Positions 33,320 to 39,299 of a DNA stretch of 39,299 nucleotides are shown here, one piece after another. The stretch comes from Verrucomicrobiota bacterium (lineage in GTDB: Bacteria > Verrucomicrobiota > Verrucomicrobiia > Limisphaerales > JACRJY01). The stretch covers positions 1-39,299 of the forward strand of contig JACRJY010000132.1 in assembly GCA_016235585.1 (NCBI GenBank), written 5' to 3'. How positions within the stretch are numbered: the first letter of the stretch is position 1; each line of letters opens with the position of its first letter. A program made the position numbers and the translations under genes. The notes beneath the pieces are model-generated. The model searched no databases, had not been told where the DNA came from, and worked only from the letters and a program-made list of their open reading frames with translations.

Positions 33320-33928
33320 ATGAAAACACTCATCGCTCCGCTGGCGGTTATCCTTGCCTTCACCCTTTCCTCGGCCCGCGCGCAGGAAAAAGCCCCCGCC
33401 GAACAGGCGCAGAAAATCGCCGCCAAGATTCTCGAAATGGCGGGCGACGTGGCCGCGCCGCAAATCAAGGTCCGGCCCGACGCCAGCCAGGCCTGCCTGC
33501 TCAAGGCCGGCGAAATGGGCGCGCTGGTGATTCCCGACCAGGATTTCACCGCCGAAAAAATTGCCAAGGCGGGCAAGGACGTCGTGCCCGTCGGCCAGCT
33601 TTACTTCAAGGGCCTCGCGCCGGCGAAGGACGGCCTGGCGCTCGCCGAAAGCGCGCTGCGCATCGTGACCGTCGCCGACAAGGGCACCGACTATCGCCTG
33701 CCGCTCCTGTTGCTCGGCGTCCGCAAGCAGGGTGAAAAGCTCGAACTGGTCCTCTTTGGCAGGGACAAAGCCCCCGTGCTCGCCGTCGCGCTCAAGCAGG
33801 CCGAGGCCAGCCAGGAAACGCCCATCGAACTGTCCGCCGAAAAACGCGCCGATGAATCCGCCGATTTCACGTTGAACATCGCCGGCAAATACCGGGCCAG
33901 CTTCGCCATCAAGAAGTCGGACGGTTGA
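33320..33928 (+). CDS. Exported protein of unknown function
   Basis: This 202-residue protein starts with a clear signal peptide (M-K-T-L-I-A-P-L-A-V-I-L-A-F-T-L-S-S-A-R-A, cleavage before Q-E-K). The mature part is rich in Lys, Ala and Glu and has mixed helix and strand character, with Q-A-C-L-L-K-A-G-E-M-G-A-L-V-I-P-D as its most distinctive stretch. I recognise no family. The last half alternates beta-like segments (L-R-I-V-T-V, L-E-L-V-L-F-G, F-T-L-N-I-A-G). It has no close neighbour on the same strand within an operon distance; the Smr gene ends 76 nt upstream, so co-transcription is possible. No Shine-Dalgarno or TANNNT box is evident next to the ATG. Confidence 0.7.
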   Translation: MKTLIAPLAVILAFTLSSARAQEKAPAEQAQKIAAKILEMAGDVAAPQIKVRPDASQACLLKAGEMGALVIPDQDFTAEKIAKAGKDVVPVGQLYFKGLAPAKDGLALAESALRIVTVADKGTDYRLPLLLLGVRKQGEKLELVLFGRDKAPVLAVALKQAEASQETPIELSAEKRADESADFTLNIAGKYRASFAIKKSDG

Positions 33929-34029
33929 GCCGCGTTGAGGTTGGACTACTTATATGTGGACAACAAAGTTGGAACGCCATTAATTAAGACGCGACCTCAT
34001 TGCGTTACCGGACTGGCAGGACTGACTCG

Positions 34030-34854
34030 TTATCCTTGCCACCGCAAGACCGACAGCACCACGACACCAAGCAGCACTAGCAGAGCAGCTGATGGCTCAG
34101 GAATGACGGCGAGTCCGCGAATGTCAGCCGCATTGGGATTGCCGATCGACGTAAAGGCACTGTTGTTCAGATCCACGTTGTAGAGGTTGTGCGTGGATGC
34201 GTTGTTGAAGGTGTTCCCGTATGCAAGGAGACTTCCATCCGGCAGAAACTCCAGGCTCTGCGGTCCGACGGCCAGCACGGTGGAGATCGTGTCAATAGCG
34301 AACGTTGTGGTGTTCATCGTGCCGATCGCCAACGAATTCACCGAACCCGCAGTCCCACCGGCGACGAGTCCCACATACAACGTGCCGGCAGCGTCAAATT
34401 CCATTGCGAAAATGGATGCCGACTGACTGGACAACTGGGTGGCACTGACGAATCCCCCAATCGCCTCCATGTCGATCCGGTAGACACCCAAATCGGTTTT
34501 GCCCAGCAACCCGGTTGACTCCGACCATGCCAGAGCAGAAACATAGTGGGGAAATCCATTGATGGTTCCGACCAGAGTTCCGACGCCAGTTTGAGGATTA
34601 ATCTCAACCAATCTGGGTAGTGGCCCGATTCCGATCTGGCTAACGCTCAAGAACCTATTTCCAACCCTCGTCAAGGAGTTGAGTGCCGGAAATCCGCTGT
34701 TGCCGAGAAAACTGGTCTCACCGGTATCAGAGTCGATACGATATACTTTAGAATCCGAGGCATCCCACTCCACTCCCAGCAGGAGTTCGGCCTGCGAAGG
34801 GGTGGACGTAACTAGCAGAAGAAATACGACTAAACACAGGCGTAAAGCACTCAT
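34030..34854 (-). CDS. PEP-CTERM sorting domain protein
   Basis: This 274-residue protein has an N-terminal signal peptide (L-C-L-V-V-F-L-L-L-V-T-S-T, cleavage near S-Q-A) and a C-terminal PEP-CTERM tail: V-I-P-E-P-S, a hydrophobic segment A-L-L-V-L-L-G-V-V-V-L-S-V-L, then R-W-Q-G. Such proteins are processed by an exosortase (not in this window) and displayed or secreted with exopolysaccharide. The middle is a beta-propeller-like series with Y-R-I-D-S-D-T-G-E-T, V-E-I-N-P-Q-T-G-V-G-T-L and Y-N-V-D-L-N-N-S, similar to YVTN/DUF4394-type repeats. The gene is visibly less GC-rich than its neighbours and lies on the opposite strand, which may mark acquisition by transfer. The ATG at 34854 is preferred over a TTG two codons upstream. 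Confidence 0.85.
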   Translation of the reverse strand: MSALRLCLVVFLLLVTSTPSQAELLLGVEWDASDSKVYRIDSDTGETSFLGNSGFPALNSLTRVGNRFLSVSQIGIGPLPRLVEINPQTGVGTLVGTINGFPHYVSALAWSESTGLLGKTDLGVYRIDMEAIGGFVSATQLSSQSASIFAMEFDAAGTLYVGLVAGGTAGSVNSLAIGTMNTTTFAIDTISTVLAVGPQSLEFLPDGSLLAYGNTFNNASTHNLYNVDLNNSAFTSIGNPNAADIRGLAVIPEPSAALLVLLGVVVLSVLRWQG

Positions 34855-34945
34855 AGGCAATCTTCACTCTCTTACCTCTTCCGATGACACACTCGAATGA
34901 AGTAGGAATACAAGGAAAATCATAAAAACGGCCAGGTTCGCCGGT

Positions 34946-34975
34946 GAATTCTTTTCCATTGAATTCTTTTCCATT
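34946..34975. repeat. Two tandem copies of a 15-bp unit upstream of the leuD-like gene
   Basis: GAATTCTTTTCCATT occurs at 34946-34960 and again at 34961-34975. It is AT-rich and sits directly before the promoter-like sequence of the leuD-like gene. It could be a simple slippage duplication. Confidence 0.85.
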
Positions 34976-35003
34976 TGAAAACCCGCCGCCCCTCCGCCAC
35001 ATT
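34975..35003 (+). promoter_or_regulatory. Candidate promoter for the leuD-like gene
   Basis: TTGAAA (34975-34980), a 17-nt spacer, then CACATT (34998-35003), eight bases before the ATG at 35012. The -35 box is good and the -10 box weak. The position fits the leaderless pattern seen elsewhere. Confidence 0.35.
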
Positions 35004-35011
35004 CCCGCCGC

Positions 35012-35560
35012 ATGAAATCCGTTTTTACCGGGCCGGTCTATGTGGTGCGCGACAACATTGACACCGACCAGATCATCCCCGCGCAGTATCTGACGCTCGT
35101 GCCAACCATCGCGGCGGAATACGAGAAGCTCGGCAGCTTCGCGCTCATCGGCCTGCCGGACGCCCAGTATCCCGCGCGCTTCGTGAAGGCGGGCCAGCTT
35201 GACAGCGAATATCCCATCATCGTCGCCGGGAAGAATTTCGGCTGCGGCAGCTCGCGCGAGCACGCGCCCATCGCGCTCGGCTCCGCTGGCTGCCGCGTGG
35301 TGCTGGCCGAGAGCTTCGCGCGCATCTTCTTCCGCAACAGCGTCGCCACCGGCGAGCTGTATCCCTGCGAAATGACCGGGCGCCTCTGCGACACGCTCAA
35401 GACCGGCGACGTGGTGACGGTGGATCTCGACGCCGCCACGGTGAAGGTGGAAGCCACCGGCAAAATTTTCTCCTTCAAGCCGCTCGGCGACGTGCGCCCC
35501 GTGGTGGACGCCGGCGGCCTCTTCAACTACGCCCGCCAGAGCGGGATGATGTCGGCGTGA
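35012..35560 (+). CDS. leuD: 3-isopropylmalate dehydratase small subunit-like protein
   Basis: This 182-residue protein is the swivel-domain (small) subunit of the aconitase/isopropylmalate isomerase family. N-I-D-T-D-Q-I-I-P-A at residues 15-24 and F-G-C-G-S-S-R-E-H-A-P at 76-86 are the hallmark motifs of substrate-binding loops. Paired with an Fe-S large subunit (LeuC), it would isomerise 2- and 3-isopropylmalate in leucine synthesis; related small subunits serve homoaconitase or 2,3-dimethylmalate dehydratase, and at this length (shorter than the ~200 residues of E. coli-type LeuD) those cannot be excluded. The large subunit gene is not in this window, so the gene stands alone here. It reads away from the PEP-CTERM gene. 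The start at 35012 is preceded by a promoter-like sequence, not a Shine-Dalgarno site. Confidence 0.9.
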   Translation: MKSVFTGPVYVVRDNIDTDQIIPAQYLTLVPTIAAEYEKLGSFALIGLPDAQYPARFVKAGQLDSEYPIIVAGKNFGCGSSREHAPIALGSAGCRVVLAESFARIFFRNSVATGELYPCEMTGRLCDTLKTGDVVTVDLDAATVKVEATGKIFSFKPLGDVRPVVDAGGLFNYARQSGMMSA

Positions 35561-35681
35561 GTTTTTCCCGGCTTCGGGGTGCTTCCCCTTCGTAGCGTCG
35601 CTCCCGGCGGTTCAAGTAAAACCGGCCGCTGACCGGACGGCCTGCCTGCCATTCCGGGGCGGATTCCTCCAGAATCAAGCT

Positions 35682-35713
35682 TTCATCCGTGTTTCATCCG
35701 TGGCTAAAAATCA
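35682..35713. repeat. Partial copy of the GATGAAACAC repeat
   Basis: Reverse-complement half of the same element found at 38080-38233: TTTCATCCGTG and TTTCATCCGTGGCTAAAA. It ends just before the -35 box of the sulfatase gene. Confidence 0.7.
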
Positions 35714-35716
35714 AAG

Positions 35717-35745
35717 TTGGCAGTCGCCGGGCGGGGCGGTAGTTT
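35717..35745 (+). promoter_or_regulatory. Candidate leaderless promoter for the sulfatase gene
   Basis: TTGGCA (35717-35722), a 17-nt spacer, then TAGTTT (35740-35745), seven bases before the ATG at 35753. It is one of the clearest examples here. The transcript would start at or beside the start codon. Confidence 0.5.
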
Positions 35746-35752
35746 CGCCGCC

Positions 35753-37162
35753 ATGTCACGATTGAAAATTCTTCCGCGCCTGTCCCTCTTGGCGTTCCTC
35801 TGCGTCCTTGGCGGTTACGCCGCCGCCGCGCCGAAGCTCAACGTCCTGTTCATCGCCACCGACGACTGGCGTCCCGAAATCGGCTGCTACGGCGCGCCGG
35901 GGATGAAGACGCCGGTGGTGGACAAGTTCGCTGCGGGCGCGGTGCGTTTTGATCGCGCCTACTGCCAGTTCCCGCTCTGCAACCCCTCGCGCACCTCGAT
36001 GCTCACGGGCCTCTACCCGACCACCACCGGCGTGCTCGACAACACCCTCCACTTCCGCGATGCGCGCCCCGACTGGGTGACGTTGCCGGGGCATTTCAAG
36101 AACCACGGCTACCACGTGGCGAAGACCGGCAAGATTTTCCACGGCAGTCTGGAGGACAAAAAATCCTGGACCGAAATCGCCGACGCCAAAGTCCCGGCCG
36201 GGCGCGGCATCAAGCCGGTGCCCAGCTCGTTTCCGAAGGAGAAGCGTCAGAAGGGCAAGCAAGACCCCGCGCAGTCCGACCGCATCGTGGTGATGACCGG
36301 CGACGGCGAGGATCACGCGGACTACTACACCGCACTCAACGGCATCGAACTGCTCGAAAAGAACAAGGACAAGCCGTTCTTCATCGCCGTCGGCTTCCTC
36401 AAGCCGCACAGCGCGCCGACCGCGCCGAAGAGGTTCTTCGACCTCTACGACCCGGCGAAGATCGAGCTGCCGCCGGACTTCGCCGCGCGCCCCGCCGCGC
36501 CGCCGGGCTTCCCGCCGTCGAGCATTCCCGCGCGCAGCGGCGACCTCTTCATCAACCGCGACGCCTCGCCCGACGACGCGCGCAAAATGATTCAAGCCTA
36601 CCGCGCCTCCGCCTCGTGGACGGACTGGAACGTGGGCCGCGTGCTCGACGCGCTGGATCGGCTCAAGCTCGCGGACAAGACCATCGTCGTCTTCTTCGGC
36701 GACCACGGCTATCACCTCGGCGAAAAGGGCAAGTGGTCGAAACATGGTTCAATTTACGAGGTCGGCGCGCGCGTGCCGCTCATCGTCCGCTTGCCCGGCG
36801 CGGCGGGCAACGGCAAGGTCTGCGGGCGCACGGTGGAGTTCCTCGATGTTTATCCCACGCTTGCTGAACTCTGCGGCCTGCCGAAGCAAAGTGAGTTACA
36901 GGGCCACAGCTTCGCGGCGCTGCTGAAGAATCCGCAAGCCGCGTGGAATCATCCGGCCTACACCGTCTGCAAGACCGGCGCGGGCGTCGGCAAATCCGTC
37001 CGCACCGAGCGCTGGCGCTACGCGGAGTTCAGCGACGGCGCGATGCTCTTCGACCACGACAACGATCCGCACGAGATGAAGAACCTTGCCAACGATCCCG
37101 CGCACGCGAAGACGGTGGCGGAGATGAAGACGCTGTTGAAACAAATTCCGCCGGCGAAATGA
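35753..37162 (+). CDS. Exported arylsulfatase/iduronate-2-sulfatase-like protein
   Basis: This 469-residue protein has a signal peptide (L-S-L-L-A-F-L-C-V-L-G-G-Y-A-A-A-A, cleavage near residue 26). Metal-binding aspartates D37-D38 lie in A-T-D-D-W-R. The sulfatase signature C76-N-P-S-R80 contains the cysteine that is converted to formylglycine by a maturase (none visible here). D317-H318 in F-F-G-D-H-G-Y-H-L-G-E is the second metal-binding element, and K-W-S-K-H-G-S-I-Y-E matches the iduronate-2-sulfatase-type group (about 450-500 residues). It would remove sulfate esters from polysaccharides in the periplasm or outside, in keeping with a marine or gut-like glycan diet. The ATG at 35753 is preferred over a TTG 36 nt upstream that coincides with the -35 box. 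A palindromic repeat follows the stop. Confidence 0.93.
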   Translation: MSRLKILPRLSLLAFLCVLGGYAAAAPKLNVLFIATDDWRPEIGCYGAPGMKTPVVDKFAAGAVRFDRAYCQFPLCNPSRTSMLTGLYPTTTGVLDNTLHFRDARPDWVTLPGHFKNHGYHVAKTGKIFHGSLEDKKSWTEIADAKVPAGRGIKPVPSSFPKEKRQKGKQDPAQSDRIVVMTGDGEDHADYYTALNGIELLEKNKDKPFFIAVGFLKPHSAPTAPKRFFDLYDPAKIELPPDFAARPAAPPGFPPSSIPARSGDLFINRDASPDDARKMIQAYRASASWTDWNVGRVLDALDRLKLADKTIVVFFGDHGYHLGEKGKWSKHGSIYEVGARVPLIVRLPGAAGNGKVCGRTVEFLDVYPTLAELCGLPKQSELQGHSFAALLKNPQAAWNHPAYTVCKTGAGVGKSVRTERWRYAEFSDGAMLFDHDNDPHEMKNLANDPAHAKTVAEMKTLLKQIPPAK

Positions 37163-37172
37163 GCTTCACATG

Positions 37173-37253
37173 AAGGAGCGGCGACACTCTTGTCGTCGTC
37201 GTCACTCTATTTTCATAATGAGGAACGAGAGCGACAAAGTGTCGCCCCTCCTT
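37173..37253. repeat. Palindromic element between sulfatase and SDR genes
   Basis: Left arm 37173-37195 (AAGGAGCGGCGACACTC, then TTGTCG) pairs with the inverse of 37232-37253, with one mismatch and one indel over 22-23 nt. It begins 10 nt after the sulfatase stop and separates it from the SDR gene. It resembles a REP/MITE-like unit and may act as a terminator hairpin. Confidence 0.75.
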
Positions 37254-37316
37254 GCAACTGCGGCTCGACTTGCGTCCGTCGCTTTGGTTTCCTCACCGCG
37301 TGAATTCCGCCGCGCT

Positions 37317-38078
37317 ATGAGCATCGAAATCAATCTCTCCGGCAAGGTCGCGCTCATCACCGGCTCGTCCCAGGGCATCGGCGCGCAGATGGCGCGGACG
37401 TTTCACCGCGCCGGCGCGACGGTGGTCATCAACCATCCCGGCCTCGGCAGCACGGGCGCGGACGCGGAGAAACTCGCGGCGGAACTCAACGCCGCGCGGC
37501 CCGGCAGCGCCGTCGTGTGCGTGGCGAATGTGGCGGACGCGGAGGCCGTGCAGCGCATGATGCAGGAGGTCAAGCAGCGGTTCGGCGGAATTGATTTTCT
37601 CGTCAACAACGCGGCCATCATCCGCGACCGCACCATCGCGAAGATGTCATCCGAAGAATGGCAGTCGGTCGTGGACGTGAACCTCACGGGCGTCTTTCAC
37701 TGCTGCAAGTTCGGCCTCGAAGTCATGCGCGACGGCGGGGCCATCGTGAGCCTCGGCAGCATCGCGGCGATTCAGGGCTTCTTCGGCCAGGCCAACTACG
37801 CCGCCGCCAAGGCCGGCGTGCAGGCGATGATGCGCGTGCTGGCCCGCGAGGCCGCGCGGCGTGGCATCCGCGCCAACGCCATCGCGCCCGGCGTGATTGA
37901 CACGGCGATGGCCGCGACGATTCCGGAAAAGGCCCGGGCCGAGATGCTCAAGAACGTCCCGCTCGCGCGCCTCGGCTCGCCGGAGGAGGTGGCGAGCGTC
38001 GCCCTGTTCCTGTGCTCGCCGCTGGCGGCCTACGTCAGCGGGCAGACGATTGAAGTCAACGGCGGCTGGCGCGGGTGA
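37317..38078 (+). CDS. SDR family oxidoreductase (FabG-like)
   Basis: This 253-residue protein is a classical short-chain dehydrogenase/reductase. The cofactor loop is T-G-S-S-Q-G-I-G at residues 15-22, N-N-A-A at 97-100 is the structural motif, and the catalytic Ser148, Tyr161 and Lys165 (Y-A-A-A-K) have the standard 13- and 4-residue spacings. The C-terminus I-E-V-N-G-G-W is typical of FabG and related enzymes. It would reduce a 3-ketoacyl or sugar keto group (or oxidise the reverse) with NAD(P)H; N-H-P-G after the second strand does not settle NAD versus NADP for me. The start at 37317 begins the family domain; the in-frame stretch upstream (from 37170) overlaps a palindromic repeat and is not coding. 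A neighbouring CoA-transferase suggests acyl-CoA catabolism, but this is only a guess. Confidence 0.92.
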   Translation: MSIEINLSGKVALITGSSQGIGAQMARTFHRAGATVVINHPGLGSTGADAEKLAAELNAARPGSAVVCVANVADAEAVQRMMQEVKQRFGGIDFLVNNAAIIRDRTIAKMSSEEWQSVVDVNLTGVFHCCKFGLEVMRDGGAIVSLGSIAAIQGFFGQANYAAAKAGVQAMMRVLAREAARRGIRANAIAPGVIDTAMAATIPEKARAEMLKNVPLARLGSPEEVASVALFLCSPLAAYVSGQTIEVNGGWRG

Positions 38079-38079
38079 T

Positions 38080-38233
38080 TTTTAACCACAGATGAAACAC
38101 GGATTAAACACAGATGAAGACAGGGCGGGAACGGGCGCGGGTGAAAATCGGCCAAGCACGCTTTGGATCGTGGGCACGTTGAAGCTCGCCTCTCCCATCG
38201 GTGTTTCATCGGTGTTTCATCGGTGGCTAAAAT
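38080..38233. repeat. Long imperfect inverted repeat between SDR and CoA-transferase genes
   Basis: Left arm about 38080-38117 (TTTTAACCACAGATGAAACAC and on) matches the inverse of right arm 38195-38233 (GGTGTTTCATCGGTGG, then CTAAAA) with scattered mismatches. A half copy lies at 35682-35713. The A/T-rich tip TAAAAT at 38228-38233 could serve as a -10 box toward the CoA-transferase gene, 16 nt before its ATG. Confidence 0.75.
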
Positions 38234-38249
38234 TGCCTTCCCTCCAACC

Positions 38250-39299
38250 ATGAGAGCTGCGGCCCGCATCGTTGCTGCTGCCGAGGCCGTGGCGGCAATT
38301 CCGAGCGGCGCGACCGTGGCCGTTGGCGGCTTTGTCGGGGCCGGGCATCCCGAGGCGCTGACGGTCGCGTTGGAGCAGCGCTTTCGCCAAACCCAGACGC
38401 CGCGCGATCTCACGCTGGTTTATGCGGCAGGGCAGGGGGATCGTGCTGAACGTGGCCTCAATCACCTCGCGCACACCGGCCTCGTGAAGCGCGTCATCGG
38501 CGGGCACTGGGGCCTCGCGCCCAAGCTGGGCCAGCTCGCGCTCGCGAACGAAATCGAGGCTTACAACCTGCCGCAAGGCGTCGTCTGCGCGCTGCTGCGC
38601 GAGATTGCGGCCAAGCGCCCCGGCGTCTTCACGAAAGTCGGGCTGAACACGTTCATTGACCCGCAGCATAGCGGCGGGCGGATGAACGCCCGCACCACGG
38701 AACCGCTGGTCGAGCGCGTCACGCTGGACGGCGAGGAGTGGCTCCGCTACCGCGTGTTTCCGGTCACGGTCGGCCTCATCCGCGCCACGAGCGCGGACAC
38801 GCGTGGCAATCTCACGATGGAGCGCGAGGGGCTCATTGGCGAGGTGCTGCCCATCGCGCAGGCCGCACGGAACCACGGCGGCATTGTCATTGCGCAGGTT
38901 GAGCGAGTCGTCGAGCGCGTCGCCGACCCGAAGGCCGTGCGCGTGCCGGGCACGCTGGTGGATTTCATCGTCATTGCCGGGCCGGCGCAGCACGCGCAGA
39001 CCTTTGGCGAGCAGTTCAACGAAGCCTACTGCGCCGGTGCGAATTGTGGCACCGCGTCATTAGCGGAAAACCGCCCCCTCACCCCGGCCCTCTCCCCATC
39101 CGATGGGGAGAGGGTGGCCGAAGGCCGGGTGAGGGGTTTCGCTCCATTGCCATTTTCCGAGCGCAAAATCATCGGTCGCCGCGCGCTCATGGAAATCCGG
39201 CGCGGCGACATCGTGAACCTCGGCATCGGCGTGCCGGAGACGGTCGCCGCCGTCGCCGCCGAGACGGGGCGGCTGGCGGAGTTCACGCTCACCGTCGAG
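38250..39299 (+). CDS. Acyl-CoA:acetate/3-ketoacid CoA-transferase (YdiF-like), 3' end outside window
   Basis: The frame runs open to the window edge, giving 350 residues of an expected ~520. The start [15 protein letters not shown] is the CoA-binding glycine-rich motif of the alpha domain of family I CoA-transferases. The segment G-E-Q-F-N-E-A-Y then leads to the linker, and [21 protein letters not shown] opens the beta domain; the two domains are fused, as in YdiF. The catalytic Glu of the beta domain lies beyond the window. It moves CoA between acetyl/acyl-CoA and short-chain acids. A palindromic element (39075-39136) is inserted in frame in the linker. The ATG at 38250 has no Shine-Dalgarno site; a -10-like TAAAAT lies 16 nt upstream. 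Confidence 0.9.
   Translation, partial: MRAAARIVAAAEAVAAIPSGATVAVGGFVGAGHPEALTVALEQRFRQTQTPRDLTLVYAAGQGDRAERGLNHLAHTGLVKRVIGGHWGLAPKLGQLALANEIEAYNLPQGVVCALLREIAAKRPGVFTKVGLNTFIDPQHSGGRMNARTTEPLVERVTLDGEEWLRYRVFPVTVGLIRATSADTRGNLTMEREGLIGEVLPIAQAARNHGGIVIAQVERVVERVADPKAVRVPGTLVDFIVIAGPAQHAQTFGEQFNEAYCAGANCGTASLAENRPLTPALSPSDGERVAEGRVRGFAPLPFSERKIIGRRALMEIRRGDIVNLGIGVPETVAAVAAETGRLAEFTLTVE
39075..39136. repeat. Palindromic element inserted in frame in the CoA-transferase gene
   Basis: Left arm CCCCTCACCCCGGCC plus CTCTCCCC (39075-39097) pairs with GGGGAGAGGG and GGCCGGGTGAGGGG on the right (39104-39136), with a small side stem GGCCGAAGGCC. It is a common bacterial interspersed palindrome. In frame it encodes [22 protein letters not shown] at the alpha/beta domain linker. 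Confidence 0.9.

Noticed and set aside
37170..37316. In-frame N-terminal extension of the SDR gene
   Set aside because: It lies over a palindromic repeat, has an unusual composition, and the family domain starts directly after the ATG at 37317.

Overview
The window is GC-rich and tightly coded, and it looks like a chromosomal segment from a Verrucomicrobiota bacterium of the Limisphaerales/Pedosphaera type. That placement is an inference from gene content: GloVer (Gloeobacter/Verrucomicrobia) repeats, a PSCyt1/PSCyt2/PSD1 cytochrome protein, a sulfatase with the C-x-P-S-R motif, a PEP-CTERM-tagged protein, and scattered palindromic repeats between (and twice within) genes. No rRNA, tRNA, CRISPR array, transposase or phage gene was seen.

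Layout. From the left edge to 6174 runs the 3' part of a giant secreted-type protein with Ig/cadherin-like domains, seven RCC1 repeats, seven FG-GAP/VCBS repeats and a C-terminal NHL propeller, closed by a strong terminator. Next (6283-8834, + strand) are an MFS nucleoside-symporter-like permease, a DUF1802 protein and a Maf nucleotide pyrophosphatase, the last two overlapping by 4 nt. From 8836 to 17954 the minus strand carries a cytoplasmic RyR/TPR/SLOG-like/cyclase signalling protein, a small membrane protein resembling the L7/L12 C-terminal domain, a PSD1-family cytochrome protein, a DHDPS-family aldolase and an O-methyltransferase. From 18237 to 30725 lies a 4162-residue protein built from five blocks of exactly seven GloVer repeats separated by pairs of choice-of-anchor-D-type domains, followed by cadherin-like and FG-GAP modules. 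The right end (30903-39299) has a secreted alpha/beta hydrolase, a BNR/sialidase-like protein, an Smr protein, an unknown exported protein, a minus-strand PEP-CTERM protein, a leuD-like gene, a sulfatase, an SDR oxidoreductase and a CoA-transferase cut by the window edge.

How the genes fit together. Much of the content is exported: giant adhesin-like proteins, esterase, sialidase-like protein, sulfatase and PSD1 protein. This fits a cell surface specialised for attachment to and breakdown of complex, possibly sulfated, polysaccharides. The permease, aldolase, SDR and CoA-transferase could serve downstream catabolism. No tight pathway operon is visible; most genes look singly transcribed.

Most interesting signals: (1) the 5 x 7 blade arithmetic of the GloVer protein, matched by seven RCC1 and seven FG-GAP repeats elsewhere; (2) the RyR-TPR-SLOG-like-cyclase fusion, whose domains belong to nucleotide-signalling and conflict systems; (3) seven start codons preceded by -35/-10 pairs with exactly 17-nt spacing that nearly abut the ATG, suggesting leaderless or very short-leader mRNAs; (4) two repeat elements inserted in frame within coding sequence at domain linkers.
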